Below are positions 6,327 to 6,329 of a DNA stretch of 6,329 nt, piece after piece. The position numbers and the translations under genes are program-made. The notes beneath the pieces are model-generated. The model had not been told where the DNA came from, searched no databases, and saw only the letters and a list, made by a program, of their open reading frames with translations. Numbering within the stretch: position 1 is the stretch's first letter; each line of letters opens with the position of its first letter. The stretch comes from Streptosporangiaceae bacterium (GTDB lineage Bacteria; Actinomycetota; Actinomycetes; Streptosporangiales; Streptosporangiaceae), in NCBI GenBank assembly GCA_030052355.1, contig JASIGS010000618.1, positions 1 through 6,329 of the forward strand, written 5' to 3'.

Positions 6327-6329
6327 GAG

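Overview
The window is very GC-rich, with strong G/C bias at third codon positions, rare TTA codons, GTG starts and weak or absent Shine-Dalgarno sequences. Its genes are of types common in actinomycetes, so it most likely comes from a high-GC actinobacterial (Actinomycetota) chromosome. The genus cannot be named from this sequence. There are no mobile-element genes, tRNA, rRNA or CRISPR arrays, and no gene-free stretch longer than about 140 bases.

Layout, left to right. Positions 1-3639 (minus strand) hold one continuous frame of 1213 codons: the N-terminal and central part of a very large glycoside hydrolase family 38 (alpha-mannosidase-type) enzyme whose C-terminus lies beyond the left edge. 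Just upstream of it on the same strand, 54 bases away, is a 160-residue GNAT acetyltransferase (3694-4176). It closely resembles the spermidine/spermine (diamine) N-acetyltransferase group. A 115-base divergent control region (4177-4291) follows. It contains a perfect 17-base interrupted palindrome at 4190-4206 and an outer inverted pair whose arms double as possible -10 boxes. On the plus strand, 4292-5755 encodes a 487-residue, 12-helix APC-superfamily amino acid/polyamine-type permease. It converges on a small minus-strand VOC (glyoxalase/bleomycin-resistance fold) protein at 5798-6172, and a hairpin at 5773-5806 can serve as a shared terminator. The last ~150 bases hold the VOC upstream region and, at the right edge, a promoter-like patch next to an operator-like inverted repeat for a gene outside the window.

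How the genes may work together (inference). The acetyltransferase and permease share a divergent control region and probably a regulator, which fits uptake and N-acetylation of a diamine, polyamine or related amino compound. The GH38 enzyme may be co-transcribed behind the acetyltransferase, but no substrate link is visible. The VOC gene looks independent. I see no clearly new multi-gene system. The items most worth following up are the symmetric divergent control region, the unusual GH38 architecture without a signal peptide, and the right-edge operator-like site.
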